A DNA stretch of 64,000 bases from Acidobacteriota bacterium (GCA_021794095.1 JAJYRN010000004.1:150643-214642), one strand, 5' to 3'. Shown: positions 41,240 to 50,362, counted from the first letter of the stretch. The notes: generated from the letters alone by a model not told the origin. Program-made: numbers and translations.

Positions 41240-44134
41240 ATGAAACAACCTCGTCTGAAACAGCTCTGCGGGCTGCTCGCCACCGCGGCGATCGCCCTGG
41301 CCCTCGTCGGCTGCAAGGGCAGCAACGGCTCCGCCGGCGCCAACGGCCTCAATGGCACCAATGGGACCAATGGGACCAACGGCACCAATGGGACCAACGG
41401 CACGAACGCGGCCCCGGTCATCAACGCTGCGGCCCTGACGCCCTCCCAGTGGATCGCCCTCAATCCCGTCGGCACCATCACCAGCGTGGATGTCAGCGCG
41501 ACCCAGGGCCAGCCGGTGGTGAACTTCAAGCTCACCGATGCCAACGGGAACGGCATCGTGGGCCTGGAGAACTTCACCAAGCTGAACCCCACCACCGATC
41601 TCACGGCCAGCTACCCGAACTTCACCTTCACCATCGCGAAGCTGATCCCGGCCGCCGGCCCGATCCCGAGCAAGTGGGTCAACTACGTCGTGATGACCAC
41701 GCCGAACGTGAAGCATCCCACCTCGGTGCCCACGGGCCCCACCACCGACGGCAACGGCACCCTGGTCGGCCACGGCGATGGCACCTACACCTACACCTTC
41801 GCCACGGACATCACCCAGGTCGCCTCGGAAGTGACAGCCTACGGCAAGGCGAACAGCGTGGATGTCAGCGCCCTGGATCCCACGGACCTGGCCTTTGATC
41901 CGAACGCGGAAACCCGCGTGGTCATGGAGTTCTTCGGCAACGCCCGCGGCATGGGCACGGGCCAGCACGCCAACACGCCCGACGGGTCCGCCGGCAATGG
42001 CACCGCCGAGATTCAGCATCCCATCAATACCGTCTTCGACTTCACGCCTGCCACCGGCGCGCCCGTGGCGCCCTCGGCCACCAGCCGGGAAATCGTCACG
42101 ATGGACACCTGCAACACCTGCCATACCCGGCTGGCCTACCACGGCGGCCACCGCGTGGATCCCCGGAACTGCGTGATCTGCCACACGGACCAGCGCCGCT
42201 ACGGGTTCGTCGAGGCCACCCGGAACGCCGCGGGCACGGGCTTCACCAGCAGCGACACGGAAATGGTGAATGGCACTGCCGAATTCGATTTCCGGCAGCT
42301 GATCCACCAGATCCACATGGGTTCCAACCTCCAGATGACCGGCCATGACATCACGCCCGACAACACGGCGGCCTGGAGCGCCACCTCGGGTGTCGCCGGC
42401 GAGTACAACATCAATTTCCCGACGAACATCATCAACTGCACCGTCTGCCATGTGTCCAGCGCGGCCACCCCGCAGGCTGGAAACTGGCAGACCACGCCGA
42501 GCCGCGCCGCCTGCGGCGGCTGCCATGACAACGTGGACTTCACCACCGGCGTCAACCACATCGGCGGCCCCCGGACCGACGATACCCAGTGCGCCGGCTG
42601 CCACACGCCGACCCTCATCGCGGAGTACCACACGCCCCTGATGAGCCCCTCCGAGAATGCCACCGACCACGCGCCCAGCTACAATCCCAGCGCGCAAGTC
42701 ACGAACAACTGGCAGGCCACGAACCCCAACAACCTGCCGGATGGGGCCGCTTCTATCTCTTACAACTTGGTGTCCGCGACCGTGAACGCCGCGGGCAACC
42801 CGGTGGTCCAGTTCCAGATTCTGGCCAACGGCACCCCGGTGGCCCTCAATGCGTTCGTCCCCGGCACCACCCCCGTCACGGGTGAGGCCATGCCCACCGG
42901 CTTCGCCGCGGGCCCGAACTTCATGCTGACCATGGGCGTTCCCCAGGACGGCATCACCCCGACGGACTACAACTACGGCCACCAGGACAAGGGCTCGTGG
43001 AACCTCCGCCAGATCTGGAACCACACGGCGCTGGCCACCAAGAGTTCCACCACGCTGCTCCTGGCTTCCCAGGGCATCGTCGCCACCTCCACGGCGGGCA
43101 CCTACCAGATCACCATGGACGGCATCGTGGTGCCCACCGGCACCCAGATGGCCGCGGTGGGGATGGGCTTCGCGGGCATCGTGCAGACCAACCTTACGCC
43201 CAATATCAATCTGAAGAACCGCCCCGGCGGCGCCCCTGACTTCACCTGGACATCGGCGCCTTCAGCCAGCACCCAGGGGGTCGGCGGCGTTCTGCTGCCG
43301 GCGAAGACCATCTGGACCAACGTGACCGGCACGGGTTTCATCGCCCGTCGCCAGATCATCAAGGATGGCGCCTGCGAATCCTGCCACGGCAACCTGGGCG
43401 CCTTCACCACCAATGGCCCCACGAATGCCATGGGCACGCCGATCAACGAATTCCATGACAACTACATGAACAACGGCGCCGCCTGCGTCTTCTGCCACTA
43501 CACCAATGGCAACAGCAACGGCTTCTCCTACAACGCCAAGACCTGGGTGCATGCCCTCCATGCCGCCGGCATGCGGAGCAATCCCTACACCCTCCAGGGC
43601 AACTTCCCCAGCATCAATTACCCCGGCCGGCTGAACGACTGCGAAGCCTGCCACGTGCCTGGCTCCTACGACTTCAGCAATCCCGCCAATGCCGCCCAGA
43701 TTCCCGGCATGCTGTGGGATACGGTCGCCACGGGCAAGGGCACCACGGCCTCGTCCACGCCGACCTTCACCAGCGGCCCCTGGGTGGACTACAGCAAGGT
43801 CTATGGTCCGACGTATTCCATCGTCGCTCCGGCCACGCCCAGCGCGACCTGGAACCTGGCCCAGCCGACCGACTACGCGGAAAGCGCGGTGGCTTCGCCC
43901 ATCACCGCTGCCTGCGCGGCCTGCCATGACACCACCACGGCCGTGTCCCACATGACCCAGAACGGCGGTGTCTGGTATGTCCAGCGCAAGGACGTGCCGA
44001 CGATGAATGCCAATGGTTCCTACACCGGCGCCCAGAACCCTGCGGCCATCAAGCTGCAGTCCAATGAGCAGTGCCTGGTGTGCCACGGATCCGGCGCCAT
44101 CGCCGACATCAAGTCCGTCCACATGAACTACTGA
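41240..44134 (+). CDS. OmcA/MtrC-family decaheme c-type cytochrome lipoprotein
   Basis: A 964-residue predicted outer-surface lipoprotein (lipobox LVGC at about residues 22-25) with ten CxxCH heme motifs. Five are at about residues 291, 311, 400, 425 and 451, and five at about 712, 749, 801, 892 and 945. This gives the N-beta, pentaheme, beta-domain, pentaheme layout of OmcA/MtrC cytochromes, which pass electrons to extracellular metals or electrodes. A (Gly-Thr-Asn)6 linker follows the lipid anchor. It has its own long AT-rich upstream region and hairpin terminators, so it is a single transcription unit placed between two blocks of hydrogenase maturation genes. No porin (MtrB-like) or inner-membrane partner is in the window. 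Confidence 0.95.
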   Translation: MKQPRLKQLCGLLATAAIALALVGCKGSNGSAGANGLNGTNGTNGTNGTNGTNGTNAAPVINAAALTPSQWIALNPVGTITSVDVSATQGQPVVNFKLTDANGNGIVGLENFTKLNPTTDLTASYPNFTFTIAKLIPAAGPIPSKWVNYVVMTTPNVKHPTSVPTGPTTDGNGTLVGHGDGTYTYTFATDITQVASEVTAYGKANSVDVSALDPTDLAFDPNAETRVVMEFFGNARGMGTGQHANTPDGSAGNGTAEIQHPINTVFDFTPATGAPVAPSATSREIVTMDTCNTCHTRLAYHGGHRVDPRNCVICHTDQRRYGFVEATRNAAGTGFTSSDTEMVNGTAEFDFRQLIHQIHMGSNLQMTGHDITPDNTAAWSATSGVAGEYNINFPTNIINCTVCHVSSAATPQAGNWQTTPSRAACGGCHDNVDFTTGVNHIGGPRTDDTQCAGCHTPTLIAEYHTPLMSPSENATDHAPSYNPSAQVTNNWQATNPNNLPDGAASISYNLVSATVNAAGNPVVQFQILANGTPVALNAFVPGTTPVTGEAMPTGFAAGPNFMLTMGVPQDGITPTDYNYGHQDKGSWNLRQIWNHTALATKSSTTLLLASQGIVATSTAGTYQITMDGIVVPTGTQMAAVGMGFAGIVQTNLTPNINLKNRPGGAPDFTWTSAPSASTQGVGGVLLPAKTIWTNVTGTGFIARRQIIKDGACESCHGNLGAFTTNGPTNAMGTPINEFHDNYMNNGAACVFCHYTNGNSNGFSYNAKTWVHALHAAGMRSNPYTLQGNFPSINYPGRLNDCEACHVPGSYDFSNPANAAQIPGMLWDTVATGKGTTASSTPTFTSGPWVDYSKVYGPTYSIVAPATPSATWNLAQPTDYAESAVASPITAACAACHDTTTAVSHMTQNGGVWYVQRKDVPTMNANGSYTGAQNPAAIKLQSNEQCLVCHGSGAIADIKSVHMNY
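41354..41407 (+). repeat. six 9-bp tandem repeats encoding Gly-Thr-Asn
   Basis: Six consecutive copies of GGN-ACN-AAY vary only at third codon positions. They encode a Gly-X-Asn linker just after the lipidated cysteine of the cytochrome. The nine-base unit keeps the frame if copies are gained or lost. Confidence 0.9.
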
Positions 44135-44143
44135 TAGCCCGAC

Positions 44144-44173
44144 CCCGGGAGCCCGGTCCGCCGGGCTCCCGGG
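44144..44173 (+). terminator. hairpin after the cytochrome gene (first)
   Basis: A perfect 13-bp stem (CCCGGGAGCCCGG with its complement) closed by a TCCG loop, 10 bases after the cytochrome stop. No T-tract follows, so it may work with the second hairpin or with Rho, or protect the mRNA 3' end. Confidence 0.7.
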
Positions 44174-44186
44174 AGCCACGATCACC

Positions 44187-44226
44187 GGAAGGGATCCGTC
44201 CGCCGTCAGGCGCCCGGATCCCTTCC
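44187..44226. terminator. hairpin between cytochrome and transporter genes (second)
   Basis: A perfect 12-bp stem (GGAAGGGATCCG 44187-44198, CGGATCCCTTCC 44215-44226) with a 16-base loop, followed on the plus strand by CGTTTC. The stop codon of the minus-strand transporter gene lies in the loop, so the structure can serve both convergent transcripts. Confidence 0.7.
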
Positions 44227-45099
44227 CGTTTCAGGTCCATCCCCTCCTTTTCGCGCGAAGCCCACCCAGCCGATGACCCCCAGGATGAGGGCGCCCCCGA
44301 GAAGGGCCCAGGCCGAGGGCCGCTCGCCGGTGCCCAGGAACACCCAGATGGGGTTGAACACGGCCTCCAGCGTGCCCGTCACCACGGCGACGGTGGCCGA
44401 GAGGCGGCGCATGCCGGCGTTGAAGAGGAGGTAGGCCAAGGCAATCTGGAACGCCCCGAGGTAGAGCAGGATCGCGCCCTGGGTCAGGGTGGGCCTCAGT
44501 CCGGGCAGCGCGAAGGGCGCGCAGAGCGCCGCCACCAGCAGGTTGCCTAGGGCGATGGCGCCGATGGGATCCCGCCCCGGTTTCCGGGTGCCCATGAGCT
44601 TTAAGGCCAGGGTGAAGAGCGCCAGACAGACGCCCGAGGCCACGCCCAGCAGGTTGCCCGCCAGCCGGCCCGCCTGGAGGCGTCCCAGGAAGAAGAGCGA
44701 CATGCCCGCCAGCGTGAAGCCCACGGCGGCGAGATCCCGGGTCTGAATGCGCCGGTTGAACACCCGCGGTTCGAGGAACACCAGGTAGATGGGGGCCGAG
44801 AACTGGAGAAAGATCGCGTTCGCGGCCGTGGTGAGTTTGGTGGCCGCCACGAAGCAGATCAGCACGCCGGCGTAGGCCGAGGCGCAGGCCCATCCGAGGG
44901 CATCCAGGCGGAGGGCCGACAGCCTGCCGCGCCCGGCGATCACCGCCACCAGGACGAGGCCCGCCACGAGGCTGCGGACCCCCGCAATCTGCAGGGCCCC
45001 CAGCGGCAGGATCTTGATGAAGAGGCCGCTGGAACTCCACAGCAGCGCCGCCGTGGCCACCAGGACCGCGCCGCGCCGGGAAGCCATCGCCGCTTTCAT
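44206..45099 (-). CDS. EamA/DMT-family permease
   Basis: A 297-residue inner-membrane protein with about ten hydrophobic helices arranged as two EamA repeats: GAVLVATAALLWSSSGLFIK in the first and LLYLGAFQIALAYLLFNAGMR in the second. Members export or exchange amino acids, nucleobases or other metabolites; the substrate is not predictable. The start at 45099 lacks a strong ribosome-binding site, and an ATG at 45087 is an alternative. It is the only minus-strand gene in the 32-47 kb hydrogenase region and is divergent from hypC. Confidence 0.87.
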   Translation of the reverse strand: MKAAMASRRGAVLVATAALLWSSSGLFIKILPLGALQIAGVRSLVAGLVLVAVIAGRGRLSALRLDALGWACASAYAGVLICFVAATKLTTAANAIFLQFSAPIYLVFLEPRVFNRRIQTRDLAAVGFTLAGMSLFFLGRLQAGRLAGNLLGVASGVCLALFTLALKLMGTRKPGRDPIGAIALGNLLVAALCAPFALPGLRPTLTQGAILLYLGAFQIALAYLLFNAGMRRLSATVAVVTGTLEAVFNPIWVFLGTGERPSAWALLGGALILGVIGWVGFARKGGDGPETGRDPGA

Positions 45100-45181
45100 C
45101 GCGCCATTGGACCATGGCGGATGCTCCTTTGTGATGCCTGCGGCCCTCCGCCCGGACTACGCTGTCCGGCAGGAGGGTTCA

Positions 45182-45418
45182 ATGTGCCTCGGTGTACCCG
45201 GACAGATCCTCGACGTGGACGACTCCCCCCTGCGCATGGGCCGCGTGGCCTTCGGACCCACCATCAAGGAAGTGAGCCTCGCCTGCGTGCCCGACGCGGG
45301 CCCCGGCGCCTGGGTGGTGGTCCACGCGGGCCTGGCCCTGGACCAGCTGGATGAGGAGGCCGCCCGCCTCATGATCGAAGGCCTGGCCCAGCTCGAGCTT
45401 GAGCCCGGGGAGGGCTAG
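45182..45418 (+). CDS. hypC: hydrogenase assembly chaperone HypC
   Basis: A 78-residue chaperone that forms a complex with HypD to assemble Fe(CN)2CO and delivers it to HoxH. It begins with the invariant MCLGVPGQI, where Cys2 is the ligand-binding residue, and has the usual small beta-barrel pattern ([24 protein letters not shown]). AGGAGGG precedes the ATG. It is followed 2 bases later by hypD. Confidence 0.95.
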   Translation: MCLGVPGQILDVDDSPLRMGRVAFGPTIKEVSLACVPDAGPGAWVVVHAGLALDQLDEEAARLMIEGLAQLELEPGEG

Positions 45419-45420
45419 GC

Positions 45421-46524
45421 ATGAAGTACGTGGACGAGTTCCGCGACGGCCACCACGCCCGGGTGCTGGCCGAGGCGATCCGCCGCAAGGTGACGCGGCC
45501 CTGGAGCCTCATGGAAGTTTGCGGCGGGCAGACCCACTGCATCGTGCGCTTCGGCCTGGACGAGCTGCTGCCCCCGGGCGTGAACCTCATCCACGGCCCC
45601 GGCTGCCCCGTGTGCGTGACGCCCGTGGCCCTCATTGACCAGGCCCTGGCCATCGCCGCGCGGCCGGAGGTCACATTCTGCTCCTTCGGCGACATGCTGC
45701 GGGTGCCGGGCAGCACGGAGGATCTCTTCGCCGTGAAGAGCCGGGGCGCCGATGTGCGCGTGGTCTATTCGCCCCTGGACGCCCTGGCCCTGGCCCGGGA
45801 ACTGCCCCACCGCGAGGTGGTGTTCTTCGCCGTGGGCTTCGAGACCACGGCCCCCGCCAATGCCCTGGCCGTGGCCCAGGCGAAGACGGAAGGGCTGGAG
45901 AACTTCTCCATCCTGGTCTCCCATGTGCGCGTCCCCCCCGCGCTGGAGGCCATCCTCGCCTCGCCGCAGCGGCAGGTGGACGCCTTCCTGGCCGCGGGCC
46001 ATGTCTGCGCTGTCATGGGCACGGAGGAATACGTGCCCCTGGCGGCGAAGCACCAGGTGCCGATCGTCGTGACGGCCTTCGAGCCCGTGGACCTGCTCCA
46101 GGGCATCCTCATGGCCGTGAGCCAGCTGGAGGAGGGCCGCGCCGAGGTGGAGAACCAGTACGCGCGGCTCGTCCAGGCGGGCGGCAACCGCCCCGCCCAG
46201 GCCCTCATCCAGGAGGTGTTCCAGGTGGTGGACCGCACCTGGCGCGGCATCGGCGGCATCCCCAACAGCGGTTTCGGCCTGCGCCCGGAGTACGTCCGCT
46301 TCGACGCCGCCCAGCGGTTCGCGGTCAGCGGGATCGGCGGCGCCGAATCCCCCGACTGCCAGAGTGGCCTGGTGCTCCAGGGCCTGCTGAAGCCCATGGC
46401 CTGCCCCGCCTTCGGGCAGGTCTGCACGCCGGATCATCCCCTGGGCGCCACCATGGTGTCCTCCGAGGGCGCCTGCGCCGCGTACTACCGCTACCGCCGC
46501 TTCGCCCCCGTGGAGACACGATGA
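45421..46524 (+). CDS. hypD: hydrogenase formation protein HypD
   Basis: A 367-residue Fe-S protein, the scaffold on which Fe(CN)2CO is built with HypC. The signature cysteine blocks are present: [26 protein letters not shown], a later [11 protein letters not shown] region and PACPAF-like ligands near the end ([12 protein letters not shown]) that hold the 4Fe-4S cluster. [13 protein letters not shown] is also typical. The stop overlaps the hypE start (ATGA). Confidence 0.96.
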   Translation: MKYVDEFRDGHHARVLAEAIRRKVTRPWSLMEVCGGQTHCIVRFGLDELLPPGVNLIHGPGCPVCVTPVALIDQALAIAARPEVTFCSFGDMLRVPGSTEDLFAVKSRGADVRVVYSPLDALALARELPHREVVFFAVGFETTAPANALAVAQAKTEGLENFSILVSHVRVPPALEAILASPQRQVDAFLAAGHVCAVMGTEEYVPLAAKHQVPIVVTAFEPVDLLQGILMAVSQLEEGRAEVENQYARLVQAGGNRPAQALIQEVFQVVDRTWRGIGGIPNSGFGLRPEYVRFDAAQRFAVSGIGGAESPDCQSGLVLQGLLKPMACPAFGQVCTPDHPLGATMVSSEGACAAYYRYRRFAPVETR

Positions 46525-47567
46525 GCCCGGATCCCTTCGCCCTGAGCTGCCCCCGGCCCCTCCGGCACGACACCGTCCAGCTGGCCCACGGCGGCGGCGG
46601 GCGCCTGATGAAGGACCTCATCGAGGGCATCTTCCTCCCGGCCCTGGGCACGGATCCCCAGAGCCTCCACGACAGTGCCGTGCTGGAGGCCGGGGGCGCC
46701 CACCTCGCCTTCACCACGGATGGCTTCGTGGTACATCCCCGGCGCTTCCCCGGCGGCGATCTGGGCGAACTGGCGGTGTACGGCACCGTGAATGATCTGG
46801 CCATGGCGGGGGCGCGTCCCCTGGCCCTGTCCGCGGCCTTCATCCTAGAGGAGGGCCTGCCCTTCGCGGAACTGGCGGATCTGGTGCGATCGCTCAAGGC
46901 CGCCGCCGACCGCTGCGGGGTACGGGTGGTCACCGGGGACACCAAGGTGGTGGATCGCGGCAAGGGCGATGGGATCTTCATCACCACCACCGGCATCGGC
47001 CTGGTGCCGCCGGGTGTGGAAATCCATCCCCGGCGGGTGCGGCCCGGCGACGCGGTCCTCGTCAGCGGCGACCTCGGCCGCCACGGCATCGCGGTCATGT
47101 CAGTGCGCGAGGGCCTGGCCTTCGAGACGCCTATCGTCAGCGATTGCGGCCCGGTCCACCATCTCGCGGCGGCCCTGCTCGAGGCTGGATTGGACATCCA
47201 CTGTCTGAGGGATCCCACCCGGGGCGGCCTGGCCTCCGCGCTCAACGAGATCGCCACGGCGGCGGGGGTGGCCATCGAGGCGCAGGAGGACGCGCTGCCG
47301 GTGGACGAAGCCGTGGCCGCCGCCTGCGAGATCCTGGGGCTGGATCCCCTCTACGTGGCCTGCGAAGGGCGGCTGGTGGCCTTCCTGCCCGAGGCCCAGG
47401 CGGAGCGGGCGCTCGCGGCGCTGCGGGCATACCCAGAGGGCGCGGGCGCCACCCTCATCGGCCGGGTGCTGGATGGCCCCGCCGGCCGGGTGACCCTGCG
47501 GACCTCCCTCGGCACCACCCGGCTCCTGGACCTCCTCAGCGGCGAACAGTTGCCGAGGATCTGCTGA
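46521..47567 (+). CDS. hypE: hydrogenase expression/formation protein HypE
   Basis: A 348-residue PurM-like ATPase that dehydrates the carbamoyl group to cyanide on its C-terminal cysteine. It has [18 protein letters not shown] at the start, [56 protein letters not shown] blocks, and the C-terminal PRIC whose last residue is the modified cysteine. The TGA stop is the first triplet of the repeat element copy at 47565-47690. Confidence 0.96.
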   Translation: MSPDPFALSCPRPLRHDTVQLAHGGGGRLMKDLIEGIFLPALGTDPQSLHDSAVLEAGGAHLAFTTDGFVVHPRRFPGGDLGELAVYGTVNDLAMAGARPLALSAAFILEEGLPFAELADLVRSLKAAADRCGVRVVTGDTKVVDRGKGDGIFITTTGIGLVPPGVEIHPRRVRPGDAVLVSGDLGRHGIAVMSVREGLAFETPIVSDCGPVHHLAAALLEAGLDIHCLRDPTRGGLASALNEIATAAGVAIEAQEDALPVDEAVAAACEILGLDPLYVACEGRLVAFLPEAQAERALAALRAYPEGAGATLIGRVLDGPAGRVTLRTSLGTTRLLDLLSGEQLPRIC

Positions 47568-47574
47568 GCAGGCG

Positions 47575-47684
47575 GTCCCCCCTCGTTCAGGGCAGATGCG
47601 GTGCCTCGGCTTGGCCGGGGCACTGCGTGGGGGTGCGCGAGGGGGGACATCGCGAACCAAAGGTGAGCAGGCGGTCCCCCCTCC
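47575..47684. repeat. composite palindromic repeat, copy 2 (half A, B, A)
   Basis: This copy is in the opposite orientation to the other two. It comprises a half of hairpin A (47575-47585), palindrome B (47596-47610/47614-47628, TTG loop) and a full hairpin A (47638-47648/47674-47684, 25-base loop, one terminal mismatch). It fills the gap between the convergent hypE and anti-sigma genes, and both stop codons fall within the repeat's flanking consensus (TGAGCAGG and CCTGAA). Confidence 0.85.
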
Positions 47685-47685
47685 T

Positions 47686-48462
47686 TCAGGTAAACCACCG
47701 CCGCCAGCCCGTGAACTGGAGGGGGCCTTCGAGCAGGACGAGGGCCCAGCAGGCCTCGCCGGGCAGGGTCTCGGGCCCGTGACAGGTGCCAGCGGCGTGG
47801 CTGATCCAGTCCCCGGCGCGCAGATCCGCCGCGCCATCCTGGAGGCCGCCCGCCAGCACCAGGGTGGTTTCCACCCCCAGGTGCCGGTGGGTGGGAACCA
47901 GACCCGAGCTGTGCATCTGGACGAGGTTCAGGCTGGCGCCGGTGGCTGCATCCGTGCCCACCCAGGCGATCCGGGCCCCTCCCAGTCCGCGCCGCACCCA
48001 GTGCCACTGGTCTTCGGGGGGCAGCAGGGCCCGCAAGCTCCGGGGCACCGGCGCCCCATCCGCCTCCAGGGCCAGGTCGGTGCCCTGCCCTGCGCGGCAG
48101 GCCCCGCACCAGCCGAGGTGGGCCCGCAGCAGCAGGGCGGCCGGGGCATCCGGATGGGTGGTGAGGGTCTGCCAGGCCTCTGGTGCCGGATGGTGGTTCG
48201 GTCCTGCGGGCAGCCGGCCCTGGCGCAGCAGGGCCAGGGCGCCAGACAGCGCGCGCGCCGGGGCCGGTCCCGGCGCGGGCTCATCCAGGAGGCAGTCCCG
48301 GGCGATCACCCGGGCCCGGCGCAGGGAGCGGAGGAAGGCCTGGCAGGGCGGACACAACCCGAGATGGAGACGAACCCCCGCCCAGGCCAGGGGGCCCAGG
48401 GCCCCTTCATCGAGATCCGTCAGGAGGGCGGTGACCTGCTGGCAGGTGGGAACGCCCCTCAT
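47686..48462 (-). CDS. ChrR-like cupin anti-sigma factor
   Basis: A 258-residue zinc-binding anti-sigma factor. Residues 1-45 form a ZAS-type domain (C7, H33, C37, C40; HLGLCPPC). A second HxxxCxxC block (H115, C119, C122; HLGWCGAC) lies before the C-terminal cupin domain (about residues 150-255; VPTHRHLGVETT with H192, H194 and E198, then H228). In ChrR the N-terminal domain holds the ECF sigma factor and the cupin senses singlet oxygen or peroxides. It overlaps the sigma gene by 4 bases. Two zinc knuckles in one anti-sigma protein are unusual. Confidence 0.85.
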   Translation of the reverse strand: MRGVPTCQQVTALLTDLDEGALGPLAWAGVRLHLGLCPPCQAFLRSLRRARVIARDCLLDEPAPGPAPARALSGALALLRQGRLPAGPNHHPAPEAWQTLTTHPDAPAALLLRAHLGWCGACRAGQGTDLALEADGAPVPRSLRALLPPEDQWHWVRRGLGGARIAWVGTDAATGASLNLVQMHSSGLVPTHRHLGVETTLVLAGGLQDGAADLRAGDWISHAAGTCHGPETLPGEACWALVLLEGPLQFTGWRRWFT

Positions 48463-49088
48463 GGCCGCACCTCCCCGGATGCGGGCGAGAAGTCGGCGAG
48501 CAGGGCCCGCATGGCCAGCCGGGCGCGGTGCAGCCGCTGCCGCACCAGCTCGCGGGAAATGCCCAGGCGCTGGCCGATTTCATCGGTATCCCAGCCCTCG
48601 AGATCGCGCAGCACAAACACCGCGCGCTGGTCATCCGAAAGCCGGTCGAGGCCCTCCCGGACCTTCGCCGCCAGTTCCGCCCGCTCCGCTCCCACCAAGG
48701 CCTCCGCTTCCACCCGCCACACCAGGACGCTGTCCATGTCCATGTGATGCCCGTCGTCCTGGAAACGTGGCATCAGATCCTCCACGGCATCCTCCCGGCG
48801 GCGGATCCGCTTCCGCCGGGCCATGAGGGCCTGGTTGACGCAGATACGGTAGGCCCAGGTGCTGAAGCGGCTGGCCCCCTGGAACCGCGGCAGTTCCCGG
48901 TGGAGGTTGAGCAGGGCCTCCTGGAGCGCATCCTGGCTTTCCGCCTCGTTGCCCAGGATCCGTTCGATGACCCGGAAGAACAGGCCCAGGTGGGGCCGGA
49001 CCAGGGCTTCGAAGGCCTCCGCATCCCCGAGGCTGGCCTGGCGGACCAGGGCGGCCTCGGAAGCCTGGGAGGGGCTGGCGCCGGTCAT
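48459..49088 (-). CDS. ECF-type RNA polymerase sigma factor
   Basis: A 209-residue sigma-70 family protein of the extracytoplasmic-function class. Region 2 is at about residues 20-90 (DAEAFEALVRPHLGLFFRV, then ALQEALLNLHRELPRF and STWAYRICVNQALMARRKR). Region 4 is at about 140-195 (LDRLSDDQRAVFVLRDLEGW, with a helix-turn-helix IGQRLGISRELVRQRLHRARL). The downstream overlapping ChrR-like gene should encode its inhibitor. The upstream gene, a histidine kinase, overlaps its start by 4 bases. Confidence 0.93.
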   Translation of the reverse strand: MTGASPSQASEAALVRQASLGDAEAFEALVRPHLGLFFRVIERILGNEAESQDALQEALLNLHRELPRFQGASRFSTWAYRICVNQALMARRKRIRRREDAVEDLMPRFQDDGHHMDMDSVLVWRVEAEALVGAERAELAAKVREGLDRLSDDQRAVFVLRDLEGWDTDEIGQRLGISRELVRQRLHRARLAMRALLADFSPASGEVRP

Positions 49089-50314
49089 CCCGCCGCCCCT
49101 TCCACGTTCGGCGCGGGAATCCGTGGAACCCGGACGGTGAAGCTGGAGCCGAGCCCCACCCCATGGCTGGCGGCCTGGATGGTGCCCCCATGCCGGAGCA
49201 CGATCTCGCGGGTGAGGAACAAGCCGAGGCCGGTCCCGGGCACCCCCCGGGTCATCTCATCCCCGGCGCGGTAGAAGCGTTGGAAGAGCCGGGGCAATTC
49301 CTTGGGGCTGATGCCGTGGCCATGGTCGCTGACCACTAGGACGGCCTGGTCCCCATCCGCGTCCAGGGTCACGGTGGTAGCCCGGGGCGGCGCGGCGTAC
49401 TTGTAGGCGTTGGACAGCAGGTTCTCCACCACGATGGTCAGGGCCTTGGGGTCTACGCTGGCCCACACCTCCGGCGCCAGTTCCAGCCTCAGGCCCATGG
49501 CCCCGACGCCCATCCGCTGGTCCATGCCTTCGCAGACCGTACGCAACCAGGGGCTGAGTTCGAGGGGCACCGGATGGAGGTCGAGGCTGCCGGCCTCGGC
49601 CCGGGCCACGTCGAGCAGGTTCCCCACCAGTTCCTCCAGGCGGCCCAGATCCTTCGCCATCAGGTCGTGGATCCGGCCGCGCTGGTCGTCGCTGAGCGTC
49701 CGCGCGAAGACCGTCTCCGTCCAGACCTGGAGCGAGGCGATGGGCGTCTTCAGCTCATGGGTGACCGCAGCGATGAAATTGTGCTGCCGCAGTTTCAGGT
49801 CCATCTCCTCGGCGAGCTGCCGGTAGACCAGGCCGAATCCGATGAGAACCACCAGGGCCAGGAAGCTGCCCTCCGAGGCGGCGCGGATGATGTCGGTGTG
49901 CTGGGCCTTCTCGATGGCGCGGAGCGGCTCGGGGCGGAGGGTCAGGTAGGCGGCCTTATCCAACAGCGGGGGATCGTCCTCCGCCAGGGGCGAAGGCACC
50001 ACAGCCACGTGGGGGTAGAGGGTCTCGATGACCCAGGTGCGTTCCTGGAGGGTGGGCAGCTTCGGCACGGTGCCCACGATGGCCCCGGCACGGGAGGCGG
50101 GATCCGGCTGGTAGGTGATGGCCAGCAGCCGGAGGCTGTCCATCTGCCACGCCAGAGCCCGCCCCGCCTTCAGGTTCTCGATGCGGGCCTCCCGGAGCTG
50201 GCGGGATTCCCGGATCTGAAGGATGATCCACCAGCCCACCAGGATGCAGACCACCAGCGTGACGGCCAGGAAGATTCCCCGCTGAATGGAAATGGTCCGT
50301 TCATGCATCAGCAT
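49085..50314 (-). CDS. membrane sensor histidine kinase, coupled to ECF sigma
   Basis: A 409-residue kinase. It has a first membrane helix at about residues 13-33, a periplasmic loop of about 110 residues (including DPPLLDKAAYLTLRPEPL), a second helix (GSFLALVVLIGFGLVY), a HisKA domain with HELKTP, and an HATPase_c domain (N box NLLSNAYKY, G1 SDHGHGIS, G2 GTGLGLFL). No response regulator gene is adjacent. Its stop overlaps the sigma-factor start (ATGA), so the two are translated together. The ATG at 50314 is chosen because the sequence upstream is the palindromic repeat; an ATG at 50308 is possible. Confidence 0.9.
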   Translation of the reverse strand: MLMHERTISIQRGIFLAVTLVVCILVGWWIILQIRESRQLREARIENLKAGRALAWQMDSLRLLAITYQPDPASRAGAIVGTVPKLPTLQERTWVIETLYPHVAVVPSPLAEDDPPLLDKAAYLTLRPEPLRAIEKAQHTDIIRAASEGSFLALVVLIGFGLVYRQLAEEMDLKLRQHNFIAAVTHELKTPIASLQVWTETVFARTLSDDQRGRIHDLMAKDLGRLEELVGNLLDVARAEAGSLDLHPVPLELSPWLRTVCEGMDQRMGVGAMGLRLELAPEVWASVDPKALTIVVENLLSNAYKYAAPPRATTVTLDADGDQAVLVVSDHGHGISPKELPRLFQRFYRAGDEMTRGVPGTGLGLFLTREIVLRHGGTIQAASHGVGLGSSFTVRVPRIPAPNVEGAAG

Positions 50315-50362
50315 GGAACCATCTTGGCCCAATCCCGGAATCCCGTCCCGACCTGACCTGAA

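Noticed and set aside
41354..41407. Tandem repeat considered as a CRISPR-like or VNTR array
   Set aside because: The units are 9 bp without spacers and encode an in-frame Gly-Thr-Asn linker of the cytochrome.
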